The notes below the pieces were generated by a model, which saw nothing but the letters and a program-made list of their open reading frames with translations, was not told the DNA's origin and ran no database searches. From Phocaeicola salanitronis DSM 18170 (GTDB taxonomy: Bacteria; Bacteroidota; Bacteroidia; Bacteroidales; Bacteroidaceae): a DNA stretch of 64,000 bases. Each line of letters starts with the position of its first letter. Within the stretch, counting starts at the first letter, position 1. Made by a program: the position numbers and the translations under genes. This document shows, piece by piece, positions 1-7,729 of this stretch. The stretch covers positions 3,018,501 through 3,082,500 of the forward strand of contig NC_015164.1 of assembly GCF_000190575.1 (NCBI RefSeq), written 5' to 3'.

Positions 1-389
1 CAACCTACATAGAGCGCTTCTTTATATTTCATGGGATATTCTTTACCGTCTACAGTTACAACACCGTCTCCGCCGATGTTGACTACACCTAATTCGCGGC
101 GTTCCAAGAAATATGTGATTTCCGGACCCAGTTCATGGAATGTTTCCAGTTTCAGCACTTTGTTGACGGGCATTACGCCACCATAGATAAGGCGGTCGTA
201 AAGTGTATAAGTCAGGTTGATTTCATCGGCTGCCATTACTTTCTCCATAGCGAAAGACGAGCGCAGGCGTTCGGTGTCATAGTGCTTTACGTCTTGCGGG
301 TGGCAAGCGGTCTGCACCTTGTAATTCATTTGGGCAGATGCCGTAGTGGCTGCAAAGCCCAGCATCATTGCGATAGCTAATTTTTTCAT
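1..389 (-). CDS. kduI: 5-keto-4-deoxyuronate isomerase, 5'-part (runs off left edge)
   Basis: Partial gene; the start ATG is at 389-387 and the gene leaves the window at base 1, leaving about 129 codons. The mature part reads [20 protein letters not shown], then [17 protein letters not shown] and [17 protein letters not shown], which are typical of KduI cupins. KduI isomerises 5-keto-4-deoxyuronate, released from unsaturated galacturonides, to 3-deoxy-D-glycero-2,5-hexodiulosonate. Unusually, the protein opens with [20 protein letters not shown], a good Sec signal peptide, so it may act in the periplasm; an internal Met at residue 21 would give a cytoplasmic form. It lies 43 bp downstream of the EIIC permease gene on the same strand, probably in one operon. 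Family call is firm; localisation is inferred. Confidence 0.88.
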   Translation of the reverse strand, partial: MKKLAIAMMLGFAATTASAQMNYKVQTACHPQDVKHYDTERLRSSFAMEKVMAADEINLTYTLYDRLIYGGVMPVNKVLKLETFHELGPEITYFLERRELGVVNIGGDGVVTVDGKEYPMKYKEALYVG

Positions 390-432
390 TGTTCTGTATT
401 TTAAGTTATTGAATTATTATGTTTTTGGGTAT

Positions 433-1806
433 TTATTTGGCTGCCTGTTTGGCTTCTTTCTCGCTGCGGATGATGATGCGGCGGTTGATAAGCATCATGG
501 CGATGGCTATCAAAGCGAGCAGTCCGGCACCTATGTACGAGAGTTTGATGCCTCTGTAGATAAGCCATCCGAAGAGAGAGGAAGCAAAGTCGAGTGCGCC
601 GCCCGAGAAGCCTTCCGGAATGTGTGCTGTGGGGTCATGTGTAGCTTCATATACCGTGTTGGCTGCCAATGTGAAGTCGGGAGCCATGTCGGTCACGAAA
701 TAAAGTCCGATGATAAGTGTAACCAGACCGATAATCAAGGTTTTCAATACATTTCCTTTTGTATAGGGTAATACCATGGGGAACAGGTAGAACATGCCTG
801 CCAGGGATGCCAAGGGCAGGAACTGGTTGCCCGGAAGGAATACGGCAAGCGCCAGAATGACGGGAATCAGGATAACCGATGCTACCAGTGTGGCAGGATG
901 GCCGATGACCAGGGCGGGGCTCATGCCGATATGCACTTTCTTGCCGTTGAATTTGGTCTTCACCAGTTCCGAAGTCTTTTCGGAAATGGGTTTCAGTCCT
1001 TCAATGAAAAGCGAGGTAATGCGGGGGATAAGTTCCATGACCGCACCCATGGTGATACCCAGGAAGAGCACTTTCTTGATGTCGAGCTGTGCGGCGGCAC
1101 CGATAAGTATACCTACGATGACACCCAGCACCAGCGGTTCGCCCAATACGCCGAACTTCTTTTTCATTCCGTCGGCGTCAATGTCCAGCTTGGAGAAGCC
1201 GGGAATCTTGTCCAATGCCTTATTTATAAGGATAGCGAAAGGCGTGAAGCTTTGGCAGAAAGGCTGGGGGATGGAGATACCGTCCAAGTCATAGTATTTC
1301 TGGAACTTGTCTGCTGTCAGGTCGGCGCATACAAGTGTGATGATGTAGCAAATGATGGCTGCGAAATAGCCCCATGCCAGGCTTTCTCCCATAACGAAAT
1401 ACGCTACGGCACCGATAAAGGCGAAGTGCCAGTAGTTCCAAAGGTCGATGTTCACCGTACGGGTGGTCTTCGTGATGAGCATCAGCACGTTTATGCCCAG
1501 GCAAATCGGAATAATCAAGGCACCTACGGCCGTGTTGTATGCCACGGCTGCCGCTGCGGGCCAGCCCATGTCGAATACGTTCAGTTGCAGGTGGTAAAGG
1601 TCGGAGATAGCTTTTAAGGGATTGTCGAAGTTGGTGGTCAGCAAGGCGGTGACTACGCCCAAGCCCACGAAGCCGACACCTACACAAAGTCCGGACTTCA
1701 ATGCCTTGCCAAACTTCATGCCGATGCATAAACCGATGATTGTAAAGATGATAGGCATCATGACCGATGCCCCTAAACTAATAATGTAGCTGAATACTTG
1801 TTCCAT
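433..1806 (-). CDS. PTS galactitol-type EIIC permease (orphan)
   Basis: A 457-residue polytopic membrane protein with the GatC-type EIIC layout: about ten hydrophobic segments, the N-terminal LGASVMMPIIFTIIGL stretch, and the motif VIGHPATLVASVILIP in the second half. In enterobacteria this family moves galactitol together with EIIA and EIIB phosphotransfer subunits. None is visible here, and Bacteroidales generally lack sugar PTS systems. The neighbour kduI 43 bp downstream suggests the substrate is an unsaturated uronate or related ketouronate, moved without phosphorylation; this is inference. A likely promoter sits about 55 bp upstream of the start. The family assignment is sound; substrate and energy coupling are unknown. 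Confidence 0.82.
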   Translation of the reverse strand: MEQVFSYIISLGASVMMPIIFTIIGLCIGMKFGKALKSGLCVGVGFVGLGVVTALLTTNFDNPLKAISDLYHLQLNVFDMGWPAAAAVAYNTAVGALIIPICLGINVLMLITKTTRTVNIDLWNYWHFAFIGAVAYFVMGESLAWGYFAAIICYIITLVCADLTADKFQKYYDLDGISIPQPFCQSFTPFAILINKALDKIPGFSKLDIDADGMKKKFGVLGEPLVLGVIVGILIGAAAQLDIKKVLFLGITMGAVMELIPRITSLFIEGLKPISEKTSELVKTKFNGKKVHIGMSPALVIGHPATLVASVILIPVILALAVFLPGNQFLPLASLAGMFYLFPMVLPYTKGNVLKTLIIGLVTLIIGLYFVTDMAPDFTLAANTVYEATHDPTAHIPEGFSGGALDFASSLFGWLIYRGIKLSYIGAGLLALIAIAMMLINRRIIIRSEKEAKQAAK

Positions 1807-1859
1807 ACGTTATTTCTCTAAAATGTAGTTACTAAGGTTAATGATGAATGAAATTGTGC

Positions 1860-1890
1860 CAAATGTACGGTCTTTTCTTCTAATTTGCAA
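1860..1890 (-). promoter_or_regulatory. Promoter of the EIIC-kduI operon
   Basis: On the minus strand TTG (1890-1888) is followed after 20 bases by TACATTTG (1867-1860), matching the Bacteroidetes -33/-7 pattern TTTG-N19-TAnnTTTG. The predicted transcript starts near 1853, giving a leader of about 47 nt. Confidence 0.6.
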
Positions 1891-1942
1891 TTGATTCTGC
1901 AAGAAATTGCAAACTTTGGTCAAATTAAAACGATTTTTACCG

Positions 1943-1958
1943 TTATCGTGCACGATAA
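1943..1958. promoter_or_regulatory. Perfect 16-bp palindrome between divergent pectin/uronate operons
   Basis: TTATCGTGCACGATAA is a perfect inverted repeat. It lies in the 251-bp gap between the minus-strand EIIC-kduI operon and the plus-strand GH105-CE8 gene, about 55 bp upstream of the EIIC promoter -33 box and about 70 bp upstream of the GH105-CE8 promoter -7 box. Position and symmetry suggest an operator for a dimeric regulator; no regulator gene is visible beside it. Confidence 0.5.
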
Positions 1959-2028
1959 TCTTTGTTATGTGATTAATTATTCCACGTTTAAGCACAGAAA
2001 ATCCACATGTGCCGTTCGGTTTTTTTCG

Positions 2029-2036
2029 TATATTTG
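2029..2036 (+). promoter_or_regulatory. -7 box for the GH105-CE8 gene
   Basis: TATATTTG fits TAnnTTTG; no strong -33 TTTG is seen at the usual distance. The predicted start site near 2043 leaves a short leader of about 15 nt before the ATG at 2058. Confidence 0.5.
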
Positions 2037-2057
2037 CCGTAAATAAATTGAACTATC

Positions 2058-4160
2058 ATGAAAAGCAAGAGTTTTTTAGTATTTGGGTTGGGAATGTTGT
2101 GTTCTGCGTTCGGCACAGTACAGGCGCAGACGGATTTCCCGAAAGAGCAGAAGCCGTGGTCGGTGCGTATGGCAGAGTCGGAAATGGTTCGGAATCCCGA
2201 ATCGTGGATGCTTGATTTCCAGCCGGCTTTGAAGTGGGACTATTGTCATGGGTTGGAACTGGGAGCGATGCTCGATGTGTACGACCGTTATGGCGACGCG
2301 AAGTTTTTCGATTATGCCTTGGCGTATGCCGATACCATGGTCAATGCCGACGGCACCGTTAAGAAGTACAAGGTAGAGGAATACAGCCTCGACCGTATCA
2401 ATTCGGGTAAGTTCCTGTTCCGCATCTACGAGCAGACGAAAGACCCGAAGTATAAGAAAGCCTTGGATTTGATTCGTACCCAGTTCGACGGGCAGCCCCG
2501 GAACGACGACGGAGGTTTCTGGCATAAGAAGGTCTATCCGCACCAGATGTGGCTGGACGGCATCTATATGGGCGTGCCTTACCTGGCGGAATACGCTTAC
2601 CGCAACAACGAGCCGCAGGCTTATCAGGAAGTCATCAAGCAAATCCAGTTGGCGAAGAAACATACCTACGACCCTGCCACGGGATTGCTCCGCCATGCGT
2701 GTGACGTGAGCAAGACCGAGAAATGGGCAGACAAGCAGACCGGCCAGTCGCAACATACTTGGGGGCGTGCGTTGGGCTGGTATGCCATGGCGTTGGTCGA
2801 TGTGCTCGATTTCATTCCCAAGCACGAGCCGGGACGCGACTCGGTGCTGGTGATTCTGAACGACATCGCCAAGGCATTGAAGAAGTACCAAAGCCCCGAA
2901 GGCCTGTGGTATCAGGTAATGGACCGGAGCGGAGACGAAGGCAACTACCTGGAGTCGTCCTGTTCTACGATGTTTGTCTATTCGCTCTTCAAGGCGGTGC
3001 GCAAGGGATACATTCCCGTTTCTTATTTCAATGTGGCGCGGAAGGGATACGAAGGCATCCTGAACCATTTTATCAAGGTAGACGAGAACGGGCTGGTATC
3101 CATCACCCGTGCCTGTGCCGTAGCCGGTCTGGGAGGAAAGAATTACCGCTCGGGCGACTATAACTATTACATTAACGAGACCATCCGCGACAACGACCCG
3201 AAGGCGGTAGGCCCCTTCATCCTTGCCAGCCTGGAATGGGAAGGGCTGCCCAAGGAGCAGCGCCGCTTTGCCGAACCACGCTCGCTGGTGGTGGCTCAGG
3301 ACGGGTCGGGCGACTTTACCACCCTTGCCGATGCATTGGAGTCAGCCCGTGCGTTTATGGATTTCGACGTGAAAATCTATGTGAAGAAAGGCGTCTACCA
3401 CGAGAAACTGGTTGTTCCCTCATGGCTTCAGCACATCGAAATCATCGGGGAGGACGTGAACGAGACGGTCATCACCAACGCCCACCATGCCAATATGAAC
3501 AAGATGGGGACATTCCGTACTTATACGGTGAAAGTGGAAGGCAATTACATCACGTTCCGCAACCTTACCATCGAGAACAATGCGCCGCGCCTGGGGCAGG
3601 CGGTGGCGTTGCATACCGAAGGCGATTGCCTGCGTTTCTTCAATTGCCGTTTCTTGGGCAATCAGGATACGGTCTATACCGGCACCGAAGGCACCCGCCT
3701 CTATTTCGAGAACTGTTACATCGAGGGGACAACCGATTTCATCTTCGGTCCCTCTACGGCGTGGTTCGAGGGATGCACCATTCATAGCAAGGCCAATTCG
3801 TATGTGACGGCGGCTTCTACGCCTCAGTACATCGCCTACGGCTATGTGTTCCATAAGTGCAAGCTCACGGCGGATGCCGGCATCGATAAGGTCTATTTGG
3901 GCCGTCCGTGGCGTCCGTACGCTTCTACCGTCTTTATGAATTGCGGGTTGGGCAAGCACATCCTTCCCGCAGGCTGGCATAACTGGAACAACAAAGCCAA
4001 CGAACAGACCGCACGTTATGCCGAGTATGGCAATACAGGCGAGGGAGCCGGCGTTTCCGGACGTGTGGCATGGGCACGTCAGCTCACCGCGAAAGAAGCC
4101 GAAGGCATTACGATGAGCAAGGTCTTTGCGATGTCGAGCGATTGGAATCCTTGTGAGTAA
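2058..4160 (+). CDS. Secreted GH105 unsaturated rhamnogalacturonyl hydrolase fused to CE8 pectinesterase
   Basis: A 700-residue protein with a signal peptide (residues 1-23, ending VQAQ). Residues about 30-400 form a GH105 (YteR/RhiN-like) six-hairpin domain that removes 4,5-unsaturated uronate from pectic oligosaccharides; the motif MWLDGIYMG places the probable catalytic Asp at 167. Residues about 408-700 form a CE8 pectin methylesterase beta-helix with the full active-site set: GQAVAL (Gln514), NQDTVY (Gln536/Asp537), DFIFG (Asp560) and LGRPW (Arg616, Trp618). Both halves look intact, so one polypeptide should demethylate galacturonan and clear unsaturated ends. It is divergent from EIIC-kduI, which would process the products. 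A strong terminator follows at 4185. Substrate class is inferred from the families. Confidence 0.9.
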   Translation: MKSKSFLVFGLGMLCSAFGTVQAQTDFPKEQKPWSVRMAESEMVRNPESWMLDFQPALKWDYCHGLELGAMLDVYDRYGDAKFFDYALAYADTMVNADGTVKKYKVEEYSLDRINSGKFLFRIYEQTKDPKYKKALDLIRTQFDGQPRNDDGGFWHKKVYPHQMWLDGIYMGVPYLAEYAYRNNEPQAYQEVIKQIQLAKKHTYDPATGLLRHACDVSKTEKWADKQTGQSQHTWGRALGWYAMALVDVLDFIPKHEPGRDSVLVILNDIAKALKKYQSPEGLWYQVMDRSGDEGNYLESSCSTMFVYSLFKAVRKGYIPVSYFNVARKGYEGILNHFIKVDENGLVSITRACAVAGLGGKNYRSGDYNYYINETIRDNDPKAVGPFILASLEWEGLPKEQRRFAEPRSLVVAQDGSGDFTTLADALESARAFMDFDVKIYVKKGVYHEKLVVPSWLQHIEIIGEDVNETVITNAHHANMNKMGTFRTYTVKVEGNYITFRNLTIENNAPRLGQAVALHTEGDCLRFFNCRFLGNQDTVYTGTEGTRLYFENCYIEGTTDFIFGPSTAWFEGCTIHSKANSYVTAASTPQYIAYGYVFHKCKLTADAGIDKVYLGRPWRPYASTVFMNCGLGKHILPAGWHNWNNKANEQTARYAEYGNTGEGAGVSGRVAWARQLTAKEAEGITMSKVFAMSSDWNPCE

Positions 4161-4184
4161 AACAAAGTAGATAATATTTCGGGG

Positions 4185-4229
4185 AAAGGCAGCCGGGTGC
4201 ATGCGCTGATGCAGCCGGCTGCCTTTCTT
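4185..4229 (+). terminator. Rho-independent terminator after the GH105-CE8 gene
   Basis: A perfect 12-bp stem (AAAGGCAGCCGG at 4185-4196 with CCGGCTGCCTTT at 4215-4226) and an 18-base loop are followed by TCTTGTTTC, 25 bp after the stop codon. Confidence 0.8.
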
Positions 4230-4240
4230 GTTTCATATAG

Positions 4241-4327
4241 CTGCGTTACGTGCACGATTAGTAATCGTACAGCAATACGATTAGTAATCGTCAACGTGTA
4301 CGATTAGTAATCGTACACACAACGCAG
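4241..4327. repeat. Three phased palindromes, period 23 bp, inside a larger inverted repeat
   Basis: ACGATTAGTAATCGT, itself a palindrome around a central G, occurs at 4254-4268, 4277-4291 and 4300-4314, spaced exactly 23 bp apart with unrelated 8-bp spacers. The cluster is bracketed by CTGCGTT (4241-4247) and AACGCAG (4321-4327), making the whole segment symmetric. It lies between convergent genes, downstream of a terminator, so an ordinary promoter operator is unlikely. Function unknown. Confidence 0.85.
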
Positions 4328-4419
4328 TTATACTTCTTTCCATTCATGAATAAGTCATGTGGATTACACAGCCTATTGCAATCCAATTTACAGGCTGCTT
4401 CAGGAACAGGAATAAACAT

Positions 4420-4788
4420 TCAGAGTTTGCTCATAAACCGTTCGCGGTCTACGATGTAGCGGATGTGGGTGGCTTCGCCTACCACGCCTTTCGTATCGGA
4501 AGCCGTCACCTTGAAAGCCAGTTTCCGTCCTTCCACATTCTCCAGTACCGCCGTGGCGGACACTTCCTCGCCCAGCGCCGAAGGTTTCACATGGGTGGTT
4601 TCGATAAAGGCGCCCACCGTAGTGCTGCCTTCGGGAAGCTCGGGCTGTACAGCCTTCATCGCCGCATTTTCCATTAATGCTACCAAGGCGGGCGTAGCAA
4701 ACACTTCCATATCGCCCGAACCTAACGCCAGGGCGGTATTCGCCTGCGTCACTTTTACTTTACTTGTATAAGTCAATCCTTTTTCCAT
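4420..4788 (-). CDS. Hotdog-fold thioesterase, FlK-like
   Basis: A 122-residue protein matching the small single-domain hotdog thioesterases related to fluoroacetyl-CoA thioesterase FlK. Visible features are MEVFATPALVALMENAA near residues 27-43, the conserved helix start of this family, and GSTTVGAFIETTHVKPS leading into the core strands. It probably hydrolyses a small acyl-CoA in the cytoplasm, but the substrate is not predictable. It is monocistronic; its upstream side is occupied by a MITE-like element. Family call is good, function generic. Confidence 0.78.
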   Translation of the reverse strand: MEKGLTYTSKVKVTQANTALALGSGDMEVFATPALVALMENAAMKAVQPELPEGSTTVGAFIETTHVKPSALGEEVSATAVLENVEGRKLAFKVTASDTKGVVGEATHIRYIVDRERFMSKL

Positions 4789-4850
4789 ACTTTTGTTTTA
4801 TTGCTGTTTTATCATAGGCAAAAGTATGCATTTTATCGAAAAACAACTTT

Positions 4851-5030
4851 AGAGCCTGTTTAAATTTTCCAATAAAGTAATATTCTATCAGGTTCTTTTG
4901 CGTTTGTTTCCGGTCTGTTTTCCCGATTTTATCCGTCAGATAGCCCGCTGTCCTCCTCATAAAATCAGAAAAACATCCTCGAAAACAATTCGCAAATTAA
5001 CCTGGGCAAAATTTAAACGACAGGCTCTTA
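4851..5030. mobile_element. MITE-like element, copy 1
   Basis: A non-coding element of about 180 bp with imperfect terminal inverted repeats: AGAGCCTGTTTAAATTTT on the left and the complement of AAAATTTAAACGACAGGCTCT on the right, the latter with two extra bases. Its interior holds a 27-base block (4934-4960, starting CGTCAGATAGCCCGCT) nearly identical to one in a second element at 61505-61702. There is no intact transposase frame. It separates the thioesterase gene from the GH2 gene. Confidence 0.65.
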
Positions 5031-5079
5031 TCATCAAGCGATAAATTGTCTGATAAAATAAAAATTACAAATACCAACA

Positions 5080-7518
5080 TTACTTACATTTGGTTTCAAG
5101 AAGCAGTTTGATGCTTTTCATGCCGGGTACCGATGCCTTTATTTTTACCTTCCCCCCATTTCGGGTAGCTCGGAGAATCAGCAATGCACCACCCCGATAA
5201 AGCGAAGTCACCGCCGCCTCCAAATTACGGTTCGTGAAATGGTCGCCATTATCAAGCGCCAACACGTTGGCTTCTCCTTCTACATCTATCGTCAGATCAC
5301 CTTCATAATTTTCAACCGGCCGTCCCTTGTTGTCTACAGCCGTAAACCGGATAAACTGTAAATCCATACCGTCGGCACACCAACTGCCGTTATCTTCTAC
5401 CTCGGCTTTCAGGCGTACGGCTTTGCCCGGGGATTGCAGCTCGTGGCGTGCTACTTCCTTGCCGTTATTCTTAGCTACCGCAACTACATTGCCCGGCTGC
5501 CAGCTGACACCTTCCCACAAAAACTTGTTCTGGGCTTTATCATCCTGCCGGTTGTTCCGCTTTACTCCAAGGCTTTTCCCATTCTGGAACAATTCCACTT
5601 CATCACAATTGGAGGATACTTCCAACGTAATGCTGTCTCCCTTCTCGGGCCTCCAATAGAAATGGCTCATCTCGGCACGGCCCGACAGGATGTCGTTCCA
5701 GATTATGCTTTTCTGCTTGCTTTCAAGTACTCCGATATGCACCTGCGGCTCGTCTACAAAACAAGAGCGGACAAGCCATGCCCGGGGATAAGGTTTCAGC
5801 GTATGGTCAAAGAAAGAATAGTTCCATCCTTTCTTAGGCCAACCGTCACTTTCTCCCCAATACTCTATCGCTCCCCAGTAGCAAAGCCCTATGGTAGAAG
5901 CTCTGTCCATACGCAGATAAGGAGTAATCAGGTCGTTGACGCTCGCTTCGCTCTGGAAGATGATCAGATTGGGGTCGTACGCCTTATAGCGACGGTAATC
6001 GGCGTATTCATAATTGTAAGAGGCTATTTGCGTAATGCATGAAAGCTCGGGAGGAATGATGTTGGAAGGCTCACGGAATCCCGAGTCGGCACGGCGTATG
6101 CCATTGGCACGGGCAGGATACATGGCTGCGGTCGAGGGACGGGTCTTGTCGTAACGCTTCAAGTAGGTATCGAGAATGCGGAACGTCGTCACTCCCCAGT
6201 CGCCGGTCATATACCCCGATGCATTTTCACGATGCTGCATTTCGTTGCCGAGACTCCACAGAATGATACAAGGATGATTGCGGTCACGCTTCACCCATTC
6301 GGTAAGCAACTGCGGCCATACATACATAAACGATTCACGTCCACCCCAGCAATTGCCGTCGTTGCTCCATTTATCCACCAGTTCATCAACGACCAGAAAA
6401 CCCATTTCATCGCACAGGTCATAAAAAACATCCGGATAAGGATTATGAGAACAACGCACGGCATTGAAACCAAATGCCTTCAGCTGCCTGAGCTGCCTTT
6501 CAATGGCGGTGCGATAAGTGGCCACTCCCACTCCCCCAAAATCGGTATGGTTGGCTATACCCTGCAAGAACACTTTCTTTCCGTTAAGCCGGAAACCGAA
6601 ATCAGGGCTGTATTCTATTGTACGAAAGCCAAAGCGTTCACTTATCCTGTCAGTAGGCTTCCCATCAACATACATGACCACTTCACAAGTATAAAGATTC
6701 GACTTCTGATCACCTGATTCGGGAGAAACCACCTTCCACAAGCGAGGGGATGTAACCGTCATCGGGTCCAGATCCACTTCATAAAGATGCAGACGGGATT
6801 TAGCCGGTGCGGAGGTCATCTTTGATGAAGTGACCTTTTTCCCGCCGGCATCAAATATGTTAGCCTGAAATTCAACCTTTCCTTTCTGAAGAAGAGCACC
6901 TGGAAGCTCCGCCTGAACACGTACAATCCAATTGTCGTCCCTTGCTTTTTCTGCTACTACATATACCCCGTGCCGGGACATCGACATCGTGTCTTTCACT
7001 ATTATACGCACATCGCGGTTAATGCCTCCGCCCGTATACCAGCGGGAACCTTCGGGAACGCCGGTATTCGTATAGACAGCCAGCAAGTTATCTTCTCCAT
7101 ATTTCATTTTTTGAGTCACGTCACAATCGAAACCGCAATAACCGTATTCAGTAGAACCTATTTTCTCACCGTTCAGATACACATCCCCGTAATACATCAT
7201 GCCTTCGAAATCAACCACCACCTGCCTGCCGCGCCAAGCCTCATCGGGACGGAATGTCTTCCGGAACCATGCGCCCGACATTTCCTTAAAACCACGTGCC
7301 GCACGCGCCTCTTTCTTCCAAGGCATATTCAACTGATAATCGTAAGGAAGGTCGAGTAAACGCCACGACTTGTCATCCGTTTCAGGCTTTTCACCGCCTG
7401 CCACTTCACCCAAATGGAACCTCCAGTCAAAATTCAGAAGAATAGAATCTCTTTCTGCCGCAACTGCCTTAAAGCCTGCGAGCAACAGGAACAAGAATAC
7501 AAAAGAACATTTTTTCAT
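5080..7518 (-). CDS. Secreted glycoside hydrolase family 2 (beta-galactosidase/beta-glucuronidase-like)
   Basis: An 812-residue protein with a signal peptide (1-21). Order of domains: GH2 sugar-binding jelly roll (about 25-175), immunoglobulin-like sandwich (about 180-305), TIM barrel (about 306-590), then C-terminal beta domains. The acid/base pair is in WSLGNEM (Asn425-Glu426) and the probable nucleophile is Glu524 in FQSEAS. It should be periplasmic or surface-exposed and release terminal beta-linked sugars from plant glycans; the exact sugar cannot be read from the sequence. It lies 211 bp downstream of, and in the same direction as, a hybrid two-component regulator that is the likely controller. 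Confidence 0.85.
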   Translation of the reverse strand: MKKCSFVFLFLLLAGFKAVAAERDSILLNFDWRFHLGEVAGGEKPETDDKSWRLLDLPYDYQLNMPWKKEARAARGFKEMSGAWFRKTFRPDEAWRGRQVVVDFEGMMYYGDVYLNGEKIGSTEYGYCGFDCDVTQKMKYGEDNLLAVYTNTGVPEGSRWYTGGGINRDVRIIVKDTMSMSRHGVYVVAEKARDDNWIVRVQAELPGALLQKGKVEFQANIFDAGGKKVTSSKMTSAPAKSRLHLYEVDLDPMTVTSPRLWKVVSPESGDQKSNLYTCEVVMYVDGKPTDRISERFGFRTIEYSPDFGFRLNGKKVFLQGIANHTDFGGVGVATYRTAIERQLRQLKAFGFNAVRCSHNPYPDVFYDLCDEMGFLVVDELVDKWSNDGNCWGGRESFMYVWPQLLTEWVKRDRNHPCIILWSLGNEMQHRENASGYMTGDWGVTTFRILDTYLKRYDKTRPSTAAMYPARANGIRRADSGFREPSNIIPPELSCITQIASYNYEYADYRRYKAYDPNLIIFQSEASVNDLITPYLRMDRASTIGLCYWGAIEYWGESDGWPKKGWNYSFFDHTLKPYPRAWLVRSCFVDEPQVHIGVLESKQKSIIWNDILSGRAEMSHFYWRPEKGDSITLEVSSNCDEVELFQNGKSLGVKRNNRQDDKAQNKFLWEGVSWQPGNVVAVAKNNGKEVARHELQSPGKAVRLKAEVEDNGSWCADGMDLQFIRFTAVDNKGRPVENYEGDLTIDVEGEANVLALDNGDHFTNRNLEAAVTSLYRGGALLILRATRNGGKVKIKASVPGMKSIKLLLETKCK

Positions 7519-7729
7519 TGCCGAATCAGTTATTTGTTAAAGATATTGTTAATTGCCTGCAAAAATAACGAACCGGCTTATTTCCATTTTTACGGAAATG
7601 TCCGTATAGTTACAAAATTGTACAGCCCGCCGATTATCGTACAGTTACATATACATTTTGAATCAAAAGACATATAAATTATTCGCATTCCAAACTTCTA
7701 AAGCATTCCTTCCTTGCGCCCGATGACCA

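Noticed and set aside
2076..3068. Long antisense frame opposite the GH105 domain
   Set aside because: It mirrors the codon structure of the real gene, has no recognisable domain and no promoter.
4241..4327. CRISPR-like repeat-spacer unit
   Set aside because: Repeats of 15 bp with 8-bp spacers are too short, and there are only three.
4760..4960. Small minus-strand gene in the MITE-like element
   Set aside because: It covers the terminal repeat and does not match a protein family; the matching frame in the second element diverges.
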